A DNA stretch of 64,000 nt from Sphagnum compactum (GCA_965153455.1 OZ234500.1:2976001-3040000), one strand, 5' to 3'. Positions 50,161 through 62,714 are shown, counted from the stretch's first letter. Translations and numbers: made by a program. The notes: generated by a model not told the origin, from the sequence alone.

Positions 50161-52048
50161 GGAGACAATAATAATAAGCAATCAAAAAGATGTTGTAGAA
50201 GGTCTCGTTATGAAGACAACATGCCAAAGAAGTCACCTCTATTTATTCCCAAATTTTAATATAAAAAATAATTTTAACTCTCAAAGCAGATTTTGAAAAA
50301 TAAAATAGGGGGGTTGAAGACTCACCCACAAATTGAATGGCCAGATCTTATTGCCGAGTCACCTGGGTCGAGATCTTAGGGTTTGGGGTCTACATTTTTT
50401 GATTTCCTAAGGCTTCATTTTATTTTTTTGGTTTAGGAATCCATCTATTCACCATGACTTTTTTTTTACCATCTATCAATATAATTTTGCTTTTAATGAT
50501 TTGGGTTGCAACATTTGTTTTGTTTTAGATTGTTGTTTTTCAAATGGAGAGCTCCAAGGAATTTCTAATCTCAAAGTGTTTATATAAGCTACCCAACATC
50601 AATCTTACCATGTGTAAGATGACATTTTTTTGATAATCTGATCATTTATCCTCCCCTGAAAAAATAGTGATTGTTGCACAGACTCGATTTTGAAGAAAGG
50701 GTATTCAAGATTTGTGGTGTTGGAGATTGAAATTTTTAATATTCATTTGTTTGGATCTCATTCTTAATTAATGATTCTAGGTTGAAGAAAACTATCACAA
50801 AATCAGCTCCTCTGCCCTAATTTCACAACATAATCTCCTTTCATTGGTTTAGTTAAAAGAAAATCAAGTTGCACTATAAAAAATCTATTATAAAAAAATA
50901 CAAGAATTGAGCCTGGACCCAGAATCCAGGGATTTTATGGAAATGAGAGACCCATTAAAATCAAGAATCAGCAGTTGAAAAAATTTGCCGTAAACACGAA
51001 ACCGATGAGTCTTCATTTTGGAAAAAATAAATATACCTGGAACCAACCATTTTTCATTTTTATGAGAAAGCCTAAACCCGAAATTGACAATTCTAGTAAA
51101 ACATAAGAATTAGGCTACACTGGTTGCAACCATAGATATAGCAAAAGCGTGCAAGGATGTGAACTTCATAATGGCACTTGAAGGATTTTCACATGAGGAA
51201 ACACATGGCGCATAAGGACGTGATGTCCAAGAATGTTTTTGTTCATTTGTTCGACTCATGACTACGACACTAAGTCAAATAATGAAATGGAGAAGGTTCA
51301 TGCCATTTGCATCAAAGATTGAAAATTATATCATTTGAAGCTACTTTGATATGACAAGGCTTAGTCATGCCAACAATGTAAGTGTTTATGTGCAATGTTT
51401 CATATGCAATGTTGTATCATTTTAAATGAATCAATTCATTAGAGGAATGACGAGAGACATGTTCTAATTATTCTTTGTCTAATAAATCTATAAATAGAAT
51501 GAAGCTTTAGTGACCATTGAAATTTAAAGTTTGTAAGATTGAAATTCTGAGAATATATGATCAAGAGACAAAGGAATTTGTTATAAGGAGCCACATTAAT
51601 TGGCCCATCACCAATATTTTTGGAAAATTGGGCACTCTCCAACATAGAAACATAGATATGCTTCCCTTTGGCACCTGTTAACATTTTATATACATGGAAG
51701 TTTGAAGAATTGTGACCAAACAATATGTAATAAAATTGAGGTGTTGATGGGAACATCTTTTGAAACACTTGAGGAACCTAATGAGAACCCCTTGGGAACT
51801 TTATGAAAACATATTGGCAATAGACAAAAATACAAGAAATCTTCCCCCCGCCCTCCCTTAAACCTCAAAGGATAAAACTAAACCTCCAATTGCATGTTAA
51901 GCCTTCTCATTGATTGCATGGAATTTATATTTTCAAATCTATTTTTCACCATTTTCAGCCTGGACTAATACCCCAACATAAAGTGGGGGCATTTATTAAG
52001 TATTGAGCATACCTATTTGTTACTTCTATTAAGATGAAGGTGTTTCCA

Positions 52049-52050
<2 letters not shown>

Positions 52051-52094
<44 letters not shown>
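52051..52094 (-). repeat. 44-T tract, possible poly(A) tail of a minus-strand retroposon
   Basis: 44 uninterrupted T's (52051-52094). On the minus strand this is a long A tail after CTCGATGC. A retroposed body would lie to the right of 52094, but no RNA or LINE family is recognised there. It may also be simple slippage or an assembly artefact. Confidence 0.4.
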
Positions 52095-52096
<2 letters not shown>

Positions 52097-52500
52097 ATCG
52101 AGCCATTACGATTGGCCCATTACCCAACTTTTTTTAAATATAAAATTAAATTGAAACTTTGGAACCTCCCCCAAAATGAAATTTCTATGCGAAAATCTAG
52201 TGGCTCCCCTTTGGTTTTCCTATATATGTGAGAAGGGGAAAACTTTGGGCACACCATACAATATCAAGGTGTGGTGCTATTGAAGTCATCCTTGGGAACA
52301 TATTGCGAATTTGATCATTTGAAATGTGATGGGAATGTAAGTTGATCTAATTAAACTATTACCTATGTAATTGTTTAATGGATAAGTTTGGTGATTTATT
52401 TGTTAATAGGATTTCATAATTTAATTATGATTTAGTCATGGTGCATTGACTTTCACATATTAATTTATGTGAAAGTCATGAAAAAGTTTTTACACTTTAT

Positions 52501-52655
52501 TATGGATGTGAAATCACATGAGGAGCCATGTGATGTATAGACTTTAGGAAATTTTTTGTTTAGTTTTCATTTGAATATTTGATTATGCATATGAAATGAC
52601 ATGGGGAACCATGTGATGTATAGACTTAAGCAAATTTCTTGTTTAGTTTTTTTTT
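52501..52655 (+). repeat. 83-bp direct duplication
   Basis: Two copies start at 52501 and 52584 and share CCATGTGATGTATAGACTT and TTGTTTAGTTTT at a spacing of exactly 83 bp. Several substitutions separate them. Confidence 0.85.
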
Positions 52656-54439
52656 GGATATAAGTGAGTGTTTGTGACCTTTGGAAACACCTTCACTTGA
52701 TAAAAATAAGTTGTTGTATGAATGTAAAGTTTCATGAAATAAAATTGTGAAAGGAATCGATATTTTTGTTTTGAAAGGTTTTGATATTGTTTATGTGTAG
52801 TTCATGGTAGGAAAATGATGTGACATACTAGTTATACATAGACAATAGAAAGGTGAGAAAATATTTATGCAACCAAGAACATAGATTTCCATAACTATGT
52901 AATAAATATACATAATTTTGATCCTAAACCCATTTGTGATCTATAAGAACATGAAAAAATTAAAAATTATATGCCCACTCTCTCCTTCCCCCCCATCCAA
53001 GGGAAAAAGATGAGCCTTCCCAAATGCCCATTCAGCCATCAACATTTTTGGCCTAAACCCCCATCCCAAAAGCATGTGTTGAACAAGCTTGTGTGTTGGT
53101 GTGAAGAAAAAATGTCATGGACAATGAAATTGCTCGATTTGGTGATTTGAATTTGATTTTTAACTTATGTTGAGTGAAGCAGAACTAGAACCACCCATCA
53201 TCAAACACATATTTATTATCAAACACTTTTCAATATTTTCCTAATTCTTTAGTCAAATTGAGTATTTTTTGTGTCATTGGATTTGCAAACTAGAAGGTTA
53301 CAAATGTTTTTGGAGAAACAACACACGAAACACAAGAAGAGGATGAGTGATAGTTTGCTTTAAGTTTTTTGAAAAAAAATAATTCTAGACCTTTCTCTAG
53401 TTTCAACCCCACATTTTTTTCATTTTTTAATCTATTTTAAGTGATTTAAAATGTGATGGGTGCATCAATTAAGGCTATAAAAATTTTCTTTGTATTCTAA
53501 GGACAAAGATGCAATGATCAAAGATGTTAAGATCGAAATTTTAATTTGATTTAAGTTGCCTATCATTAAACACTAAACCCCCTTTCACCAAACACTTCAT
53601 ATTTTGCTCATTCCTTTATCAATTGAAAAAGAATTGTGAAGTTGGAAGCTCTAGGTGGAAGGCTAAAAATGTTCTTTAAAACTTCAAAATTAGAGGAACG
53701 ATGTGTAATGATTTGACCTCATTTATTCTTTAGTGTTCACTCACCAACTTTTCTACCCTTATAGCCTAATCGATATTGTGTAACTCTGCGATTTCGAAAA
53801 AAGGTTTTACCATAACATTTGAGCACTTTGTTTTTTAATTATCTTGAGTGAACTAACAGTTAAATAGGGTTTGATAGGTTTGTGAAATTAATCAATGGAA
53901 ATGTTGAAAAGGGGCTCACTTTTTACCATCTTTAGCAGAATAGGGTTATGTGTAGGCTACAAGATTATTTTCTTCAGGCCAATGGGGTTGGGTGGATTTA
54001 GTGGTCTGAATTTTTATTTGTTTTCCCAGTTATCTTGAATGAAGTAACAGTTCAATATTGGTGACCAGTTATTACAGACAAACAGGGTTCTTGCACATTA
54101 CTTGTGCAACTTTTTTCTTGAAAGCCAGCCAGGTTGCCTGCCTGCTTTAGTTCAAATGAAAAGGAAGAGATTTTCTCTGACACAATAATGCTCACCAACT
54201 GCTTCCACTTGTCATATGGAATCGATCCGCAGGGAATGGGCAGTAACCGCTTTTGCAATCCAATTGTGTGGCACCATTTTGCATCAATGCTATCCAATAT
54301 CAAAGACACTTTTCCTTCTTCATTAGTAGAGTTCTCCATAAAGTCTTCACCCTGTCTTCACCCTCTCGTTCACCCCCTCCTAGTGTGGCCTGTGCCGTTG
54401 GCCCAAGTGTTACCACGTCCTCAACCGTTTTTCCCTTCT

Positions 54440-54650
54440 AAAACGTGGTTTTTTGGAATTTACTTGAATTTTCAGTGGCAGAAATCACTTCAAAATCATT
54501 GTGCATTCTGTATCCCAGTCTTACCAAATAAATTCCACTAAATCCTGCTCATCAAGATCTGTGCATCAACACCAAAGGCACATTCCAATTCCTCTGAAAT
54601 TTTCAGCTACAACTTTTATTTCATTTTCAGTGAAGAAATCATTCAACATT
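54440..54650 (+). repeat. Dispersed repeat family 2, copy B
   Basis: It is homologous to the minus strand of 1095-1330, with similarity strongest at 54528-54645. A 105-codon frame (54501-54818) runs through and beyond it; I do not recognise the product. Confidence 0.6.
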
Positions 54651-54659
54651 CAAGAGCTT

Positions 54660-56150
54660 TTGCACCGCAAGTCCAAACGTCATGGAACCAAGCCCATGCA
54701 CCCCTCATCATCCAGAGTTTTCCAAAAACACCTAGAACAGGATCTGAAGCATCCCGGTTTGGTGGATCTCATAACTACCACACAAAACAAACTACCTTCC
54801 TTTAGCCTTCATCGATAGATTTTCTCTTTGGGAGGTATCCTCAAAGCAAGGAAATTTTATTAAATCTCCACACTAAATGCTGAAACTCAGCATTCAATGC
54901 ACAAGGTTCAAAAGTAATTATAACAATTTTACAGGTAAAAGCAGGGAAAATATATATAGCAGCAGTAGATGCGCTCAGGAAAAAAAGTAAAGACAGGGTG
55001 AAACTCAGTTTACCACCAAAATTAGTGGAAAAACTAGTTTGCGCCCAGTTATTTCGTTTTATAAAATTTTCATTCCCAGTTACACATTTGATGCCCTATT
55101 ATGCCGAAACTTGGTGTTCTCGCACCCTAATCGCATAACTTTATAGAGAACTCTATTGTTTATAGGCACCGACTTGGGAAGGGCCAAAAATTGTGATAGA
55201 ATATAAATTTCACACAGCGCCAATGGGACAATTTAACATGCACCAAAGAGGGCAAAGTCTTTTCTTTGGGGCGGTTGGGGTTGAGATTTTGATTTTTTGG
55301 GATTTTGTTGCTCCCACCATGTCAGTTGTTCCGGCCAAGTTTCCAAGTGTTCCCACTAGGTTAGGTGGCTCAAGGAATAATAATATGGTGGGGGTCTGGA
55401 ACATGATTTGTTCCTTTGCCCCTTTGTGACCGACTTTTGGGTTTTGTCCTTGCGGCTCGGACTTTGGGTCCTCTCTCTCTTTGTTCCTTTTCTTTTTCCC
55501 CCTTTTGCTGGGTGCTTTGTTTCCGGGTGTTTGCCAAGGTTTCATCACAATAATATCCTTGTTTGATGCACCATTGTCAAAAGCACTCTTGAACTGGGGA
55601 GATTGACTTATTCATCACCAAAGGGACTTTCCAAAACATAATGGGATTTCACTCAGATTATGCCTTTTTAGGGGGTCAAATAATATCCCAGAATGAGGAC
55701 CCTACTTTTCCCTAATTTTGAATTTGCCCCCAAATTTTTAACCTTTGATAATTTGGAACTTACTACAGATTATCATCAACTTCAACAGAAATTTGTGGAC
55801 AGAAAATTTTCATCACACTTTATACATGCCAATGCATCTCTGTAACATAGTTTTGTTTTGTTTTTTTTTTTTCCAATTTTGGTTTTATTCCATAAATGGA
55901 CGGCAGAGAAACTTTCAAGTTTTCATTCTATTATTGAATTGTAAAGAGATTTGTTTTCCTCTAGAGTGTAGTGTTATACTCTATAAAATATACAATGACA
56001 GTTCTTTTTTATTTTTATGTTGGTCATCAATAGATGTCCTCATAATTGCACTATAATCTCAGCAATTTTGCAATAGATGTCATTCTTGAAAATGAGTAAT
56101 CTCCTTTACTGAGTCCTTCAATCTTAGGATCCAACCATAGGTTGATTGTG
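54660..56150. other. Intergenic, partly GC-richer
   Basis: 55190-55550 is locally richer in G and C, with a 112-codon Lys/Pro-rich minus-strand frame and a 78-codon plus-strand one overlapping it. Neither is recognised. Confidence 0.35.
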
Positions 56151-56155
56151 CAATT

Positions 56156-56260
56156 GATGCAATAAACAAAATCATACCATAGCGAACTCCTAATTGGACC
56201 ACAAATGTATGATGTCCTTCGTAAGTAGATTCACGTATAACGTCGCGCCACCATACAATC
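56156..56260 (-). pseudogene. cox3: Nuclear copy of a mitochondrial cox3 fragment (NUMT)
   Basis: On the minus strand this 105-bp segment encodes [17 protein letters not shown] followed by [16 protein letters not shown], which matches plant cytochrome c oxidase subunit 3 from about codon 58 to 92 (family form VWWRDVLREST-EGHHT, then VQLG-RYG-ILFI). Similarity stops sharply on both sides. Cox3 is a membrane subunit of complex IV encoded in the mitochondrion; this scrap cannot make it. The left boundary lies close to a position where some bryophyte and lycophyte cox3 genes carry a group II intron, so the source may have been a single exon; that point is from memory. Confidence 0.75.
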
Positions 56261-56379
56261 AACATTTGTGGTACTTGGTGATGTGAAAATTCAGTAATGT
56301 GAAAATTCACAATGTTATACCCCATATATTTTTGCTCCATCTAGCCAATCTCTAAACATCACTATATTGAAATCAAAAA

Positions 56380-58181
56380 AACCACATAATTCCTCTTCAA
56401 GTTCTGTGAAACTTTTGGCAGACCAGCAAGAACCTTATTAGACTCAAGAGCTTTTGCAACATGTTTCACAATTTCAGGCCACAACAGCTATGTTTGATCT
56501 GCAATGCATAAGTGTTGAAAATGCGTTCTTTTTTAACAACTAGATTAGCTTCCATCTTTAGCATTGTTACCATCAAGATTAATAATACCTAGGAGTATGA
56601 AAGTGTTATTTCAAGCAAGTTCTCAAGCAACATCACTAACAAAAAGGTCATGGAACACATTTTCATAGATCATGTGCATACCATCAAGAAATGTCACAAC
56701 AATTTTTTTCCATGGTCACCATTTTTTGGAGTCTAGAGTTTGATCATAGTGACAATAAAAGCTCTTGTTCTTATGCCTTGTCATTGCCACTCCAACTTGA
56801 GTTTGAATTCTAGCTTGAATCATTTAGTCAACGATGGCCATTGTTGGTTATCTAGCTAAGAGATTTAATATCATGTTTTTTGTCCATGTTGTTAACACTT
56901 AAACCCCAACATTGTTGCTATTATATTGTGCTTGAAATAAGAAACAAACAAGAAACCTCAAATTTTGCCAACAAAAAAAGGAAACACAACAACATTTTAA
57001 GGAATCCTAATTCTTTTTTAAAAACACAACTTTTAAAACAATAGAAAACCAAATACTTCCATTAGTCTAAAAGCTCCCTTGAATTGTTTAAAGAAAGATG
57101 TAATGCTCAACATTAAGTCATTAGGTTCAACCTTAGGAGGTATATGACACATGAGTGAAGTTTAAATCGTCATTACATCAAGCTCATGGCACATCATTGA
57201 CTCACATAAATATTTTTATTGGTATTGAATATGAAAATTTTCTAATTCTTTAAATCATGGTTAGAATACATCACAAACTTACCATATTCATTTTGACCAC
57301 AATTGAAATCAATATCAAAAAGCTTGTATAGCTATGTATAGCCAAGCTTATTACAAAGCTTGAGAAACATAGAAACAAAATCACTTTTGCACACTAGTAA
57401 TTACATGATTGATGGACAAATCTTGGTCCATCTAGACATTCTCTTTCATCTTTCCATGTGGTATAGGGTTACTTTTTTTCCTCTTCTTATTTGTGCCAAC
57501 CTAGATGAAATGGTCCATATTTTTGCCAAGGTGATTTTGACCTTCTCAAGGAATGCATGGTTTTGCAAAATATATTGGAACCTCATCAATCCTTATTTCA
57601 CATGTGCATTATATTTGTTTCCATTGAACCATATGACCATGCATGCACAAAACAATTGAACAAGAGTTGTACCAGGGTGAAATTCTTTCATGCAAAAGAG
57701 TTTCAACAATGATCAACTCCAACATGAAGTTTTTTAGCAATTGACCACTTAAAGAGTTCAATTTTAAACTAACGCTCAACAATATAACTATTATTTTTGC
57801 CACTAACATTGACTTCCTTAAAATCATCCTCATCAATAAAAAAAGAACATGTCTTCATGCATAGTGGCAACATCTTTTTCAAGACCATCAAATGGAGTAA
57901 TAAGATTAAGAAATATTTTTTATGAATGTTGAAGAAATTATCAAAAAACTTTTTATTCGCCATTGTATACACCTTATCCACAATAGAAATAGATATTTCA
58001 TTGAATTCAAAGTGACATAATACAAATCTTCAAATGGTGAACTTTTCTCATTAATGTTGACATCATAATCTAAAACTTCATTATTTTTCATTGTGCAATA
58101 TCTTTCGAAAGGATCATGTATGTCAATTTGTGATATCCAAGAAGATATTGCATCTTGATAAAAAGCATTGGGAGCAAACAA
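56380..58181 (-). pseudogene. Unrecognised decayed coding-like DNA on the minus strand
   Basis: Read right to left, 58181-57906 is an open 91-codon frame. Two further frames (from 57981 and 57836) overlap it as if by frameshifts, giving protein-like segments such as DKVYTMANKKFFDNFFNIHK and TPFDGLEKDVATMHEDMFFF. Further left, about 56860-56400, segments such as KKIVVTFLDGMHMIYENVF appear between single stops. I recognise no family. It may be the wreck of one or two transposon proteins. The coding impression is subjective and could be chance in AT-rich DNA. Confidence 0.25.
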
Positions 58182-58199
58182 AATAGAAAGATTAGGAAG

Positions 58200-60095
58200 A
58201 ACTCACCACAAAACATCATCTTGACAATTGCAAACGTGGTAGTAAGGGTTTATGTTTTGCCAATTGGATAGGAAAAAATATAAGAAGAATATTTTGCAAG
58301 GTCTTTTGTTGTATGATAACAAGTTTTTTACCAAAGTTTAATATTTCTCATCAAGGTACCACCTTCATCATTTATTACAAATACTAACACATCAATCACC
58401 CAAACATTAAAATATTCAAAAGAAAAATAATGACAAAAATGCAAGGCACAACAACATAGCAAAATGAACAAAACAAACAACCAAACAAACATAAAATAGG
58501 CTTGCAAACCCTTGTCACCTTGTGGTCATTGTCCAATAATTGCAAATTTGTTTATGTTTAATATCATCCATTGATTAACATGTCCCTTGATATATGTAAT
58601 TTGCCAAGGCTTACTTGCCACTCCCATTGTTTACGGGCCTTAACAAATTGTATATGGGAAGAGAGCTACAAGCAAGCCTTAAACATTGAGGCTCCCAATG
58701 GACATAACCTAATTCCAATAATTTGTTTACGTAGGACAACTTTGGGTTTCATACGTCATTTTTGGATGAGTCATTCTTTGGACAATTCCAAACTAGAATT
58801 TGTTTAGCCAATTCCCAAATAAAGAGGGATGAAAATGTGTTTTTTTGGATGTGTCTTTTCAAAGGTTTTCTTTTTTCAACACCATAGTTATAAGTAGATT
58901 TTCAATACCTTATGTACCAATTTGCATCCCATTTTTCTTCAATTGAAATTGAATTGAATTAAACATCAATCCAATTGAATTCAATTTGCATGGAGTGTCA
59001 TTCAATATTTTCATTTGAATGAAACTAGTTAATTTCAACAAAATCAATTCATTTTTTTCATTTGTTGATCATCATTATATGTGCATAATAACACAAATTC
59101 ATATGGAGCAACCATCAAAATGAAACATCCAAAAATGACTAAGAACACTTTTATCAAATGCCATAAGGAAATTATGTCAAATGAAACCCTTGAAAAATCC
59201 AACAGAGGGTTTGAACAAGATTATTATAACTAATATTTTTATACTAACAAAATTTCACCAAAAAGAGAAGTTAGAAATAAAAAACTTGATAAAAATGATT
59301 TTCAAGGTTAGTTGCTAGAAGTGAGAAAATATAAATATAAATCACCATATTCATATACTTGATTTTCATTATGTAACCAAAAATTTAGAAGGATAATTAA
59401 ATATTTTTATTTTATTTCTAATTTATATATTTAACTAAATATTTCTTAGGATGATTACCACTTTGGCTTCAAACAAAAATTCCTTAAAAAAAAACATTGA
59501 TTATAACCCTCTCCCCCTCCCCACTCCCAAAACTTGGCCTGCATATTGTTCATGCATTAAATGCCAATCACCACTAAGTTCTTAGTATGCCATGTTGTGC
59601 GACCATGCTTGGAAGGATTTTATTTTTAGTATTTTATATTACATTCACAAAACTATTATTTCCAAAGTAACTTGAAATCCAATACAATATTAAAATTGCA
59701 ATCATACTTGGTGGTAAACACCCCATAAATGAATGTTAAAAAATATGTTTTTGTTATTGAATCACACCATAAGTGTTAGCTAACATTAAAATCTACATGG
59801 CATACGTGGATGTTGGTGGTATCTTGGTGGTAGGGTAGTGGTAGGTTGGTGGTAAAAAGTCTCAAGTTTTTTTGAAATTTTAGATTTGAAAAAAAAATGG
59901 AAGATTTTGTTAAGTAGCACCCTGGAAAAAGGTGCTTTAATTGAGTGTTATGTAACACCACTCAAGGTATGCATGATAAAACAATGTTATAATGGTTCCC
60001 ACAAGCTTCCACAATGTTTTAATGTGTTTCTTATTGTTCTTAAAAAATTGCCAAAAAACTTTGCAACTAGCATCGTTTCATGTGCACCTTGTCTA
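58200..60095. other. AT-rich spacer upstream of the Myb/SANT-like pseudogene
   Basis: Short ATTGAATT repeats at 58940-58990 and GGTGGTA repeats at 59812-59855. No gene seen; it may include the decayed promoter of the pseudogene. Confidence 0.45.
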
Positions 60096-60099
60096 ATTC

Positions 60100-61581
60100 A
60101 TGGTTCACCATCTCCATGATGCAAGCTTTCTACACCATCTCCAACATGTGCAACAACAAAGGCCATCGCAACAAGTCCATTGTTCTAGTACACTACAACA
60201 AAGTCCATTGTTGCAAACTTTGGTTCGATTCTCACCATGGATTATTCACAATCCAGGTACTATGAAGAACATAATTGTTCAAAAGAAAGTAAATTCTCTT
60301 TCAATCCCTAAATTTTGTACATGATAAACAAACAAGGCCAATGTAATGTTTTGATGCATTTCTTATTCATCATTATAATCTACACATAATCAAACACAAC
60401 AAACAAGTTCAATGTGATAATTATTTACAATTTTTGTTGATTCTTCTCTTCTGTACATGAACAAAGAAAACAAAACAAGTGCAATGTCAACATATGCATT
60501 TCTTGAATACAATTCTATTATGCATAAGCTATTTCAATGGACCATGAACATATGCATTTTTGTTCATCCTTATCTGGAAGAAACTATAATATAACTTGCA
60601 TAATGCAATCTTAAAACCAAATTTATTTTGCACATGAACAAACAACATAAACAATTGCAATGTGAAGATGATATAATGATTAATAATACATCAATTATTT
60701 TTACAGCTCACCCATTGTCGCAACCCACTAAAGATCTACCAATTGAACCACCGCAAAAAAAATAGAAAGGTAAGGAACATGTCAACCAAAATTCAAATTC
60801 CCTAGTAAAAGTGTAGTTCAGGAAACCTTGGCAAGCAAATTGGGAACATGTAGAAGTCTTAGCTCTCGTGCAAGACAAGAAAACAAAACATGAAGAAATG
60901 ATGGCAAAAGTGGGTGATCAACACAAGTTTGAAACATTAGTCTTGAAATGGAGGAAGATCTTAGCATTAGTCATGAATGCGGGTCGTTCAATGCATGTGA
61001 GGAATGGTCCCGCATGTAAGGATAAATGGAGTACGATTACAAGTGATTTCATGGTGGGCATTGGACAAAATCAAGAATACTATGCCATGATCATCCAAGA
61101 AAGAAATAATAAACAACTTCCTTGTAACTTTGAATAAGGCTTGTATGAGATGATTAACGAGTTCCTTGGCAAACGGCCCATATTCCAACCACCACACATA
61201 AAAGACTTTATGGCGGATGGAGATGGAATTTTCAAACCAATTGGATAGACCTCAAAAAAATCCATTGAGCTCAATGACAATTTTACAATTCCTAAAGTAA
61301 GAGTGCGATATGAAGATTTGAATGCAACTGACAAGGTCTATGCACATAACACTAATGAAACATGGTTGTATGACAATTGAGCCATTTTTAGAACATGTCA
61401 ATATGCCAAATACCTCCACACCATTGAAGCCCCACCAATGAACCCAAGAACTTTGATAGAACACATTATGCCATTGCACATTCCAGGTTCTAATCCAACA
61501 ACCCCAAAATCTATCAATAAAATAGGATGCAAGAAAAGACCAACAACTCTCCATTTTGCAGGAAGTACAAGGGTGAAGTGA
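60100..61581 (+). pseudogene. Two-exon Myb/SANT-like DNA-binding protein pseudogene
   Basis: Exon 1 (60100-60256) encodes a Gln/His-rich stretch and ends at CAG|GTACTA. Exon 2 (60707-61581) follows TTTTTACAG; the phases join (1+2). Exon 2 reads in one frame for 875 bp with no frameshift but has stops at 60763 (TAG), 60814 (TAG), 61135 (TAA), 61246 (TAG) and 61378 (TGA). The core at about 60990-61220 has the words CKDKW, GQNQEYY, YEMINEF, GKRPIFQPPH and DFMADGDG. They are recalled from plant Myb/SANT-like proteins that accompany PIF/Harbinger transposons or derive from them. Such proteins bind DNA through a trihelix-like fold. No transposase is recognised nearby, so it may be a stand-alone copy. 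The family call rests on memory of the motif order. Confidence 0.7.
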
Positions 61582-61589
61582 CAATATTT

Positions 61590-62491
61590 TTCAGCTCATA
61601 AGACCATGGTTAAGCAACAGAAAAGGGAAGCAAATTATTGATTTGATTTTCTTAGACCCATCAAACTTTGAAAAATCGTAAGAAACACTTAAATAAATAT
61701 TTTCACAATTTTTTTAATGAGTACGTTTATTAGGTTCCATAAATTTTGAAATTTTAATAATATCCAAAATATTGTGCATTTTGATGTTTCTAATCATTAC
61801 ATTTGGAAAAAGTTTAAGGAATATAATGTTGGTTCCTTTCCTTGAACTTTTTGATCAAGAACACAAATTTGAAACATAATTCAACAATTTTTTGGGGAAT
61901 GTTTTTCCTACGTTAATTTGGAAATCATTTTATTTTAAATTGTTTATTAGGAAATTATTTGAATAAGTATAGATTAGTTATGAATTTCCAAAGTTAAAGC
62001 TTTCAATTTTTGAAGGGGCCATTTTAATTAATAATGTAAAATTTCCAATTTTCCAATTTTTTATTCCAAAATAAACTTCAAGCCATATATTAGTGCATGC
62101 AATTGATAAACATGAGAAAATAATAATTTATAGTTGTGAAAACATTTAAAGTAAAGGGCCCAAGAAAACGATTTGGTTGTTTTTGGTTCCTTTTTCATTC
62201 CTTGAGGTGGTTCCTAGTGGTCCCACCCAAGGATATTTTCACATTTCACAAAGTGCATGCAACCACCATGGTGACCTAAAAGAATATGCATGATAAGCAA
62301 TTAAATTACTTCAAAGAAAAAGATATGAACAACAATAAGAATCGAACTGATTAATGAAAAATCAAGCTAACATGGTGAAGGTTCTTACAAAATTGACAAA
62401 GGTGATGAGCATGACGTCTTTTCAAATTTCCAACAATAAGGTTCTAGTCCCAGCTCCTAAAACTTAAGATGATGGGTGCCAAAAATAAATG
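61590..62491. other. Spacer between pseudogene and retrotransposon
   Basis: AT-rich, no frame of note. It ends at the ATTAG (62492-62496) that would be the retrotransposon target site. Confidence 0.5.
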
Positions 62492-62496
62492 ATTAG

Positions 62497-62632
62497 TGTC
62501 ATGGCCTAGGATATTTTGGGATACTTTTGGCAATGTCATGTCCTAGGATATTTTGGGATACTTTTGGCAATATCATGGCCTAGGATATTTTGGGATACTT
62601 TTGGCAATATCATGGCCTAGGATATTTTGGGA
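62497..62632 (+). repeat. 37-bp tandem array in the LTR U3 region, 3.7 copies
   Basis: Copies start at 62497, 62534, 62571 and 62608, exactly 37 bp apart. Each reads TRTCATGKCC then TAGGATATTTTGGGATAC, with one to three differences; the last copy is cut short. It begins at the first base of the LTR and ends 18 bp before the TATA box, where promoter or enhancer elements sit. Confidence 0.95.
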
Positions 62633-62649
62633 CTAGTATGGCTCAGGGT

Positions 62650-62656
62650 TATAAAA
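62650..62656 (+). promoter_or_regulatory. TATA box of the retrotransposon LTR
   Basis: TATAAAA followed by GGAG lies 153 bp into the LTR, after the 37-bp array and 53 bp before the AATAAA. This is the usual U3 position. Confidence 0.75.
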
Positions 62657-62708
62657 GGAGATAGTCTGGGGAACAACCCTTTAGCAGATCAACACCAGTT
62701 GATGGATC

Positions 62709-62714
62709 AATAAA
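62709..62714 (+). terminator. Polyadenylation signal AATAAA in the LTR
   Basis: AATAAA is followed by CTTGTCTTGTCTTG, a T/G-rich downstream element. It would process the transcript in R of the 3' LTR. Confidence 0.6.

Larger units (their letters stand above)
50165..54430. other. AT-rich intergenic region
   Basis: It contains the T44 tract and the 83-bp duplication. No gene is recognised. Confidence 0.5.

Noticed and set aside
52034-52231. Frame beginning with a poly-Phe run
   Set aside because: Created by the 44-T tract.
55210-55548. 112-codon Lys/Pro-rich minus-strand frame
   Set aside because: Low-complexity product, no family, and a competing plus-strand frame of similar length.
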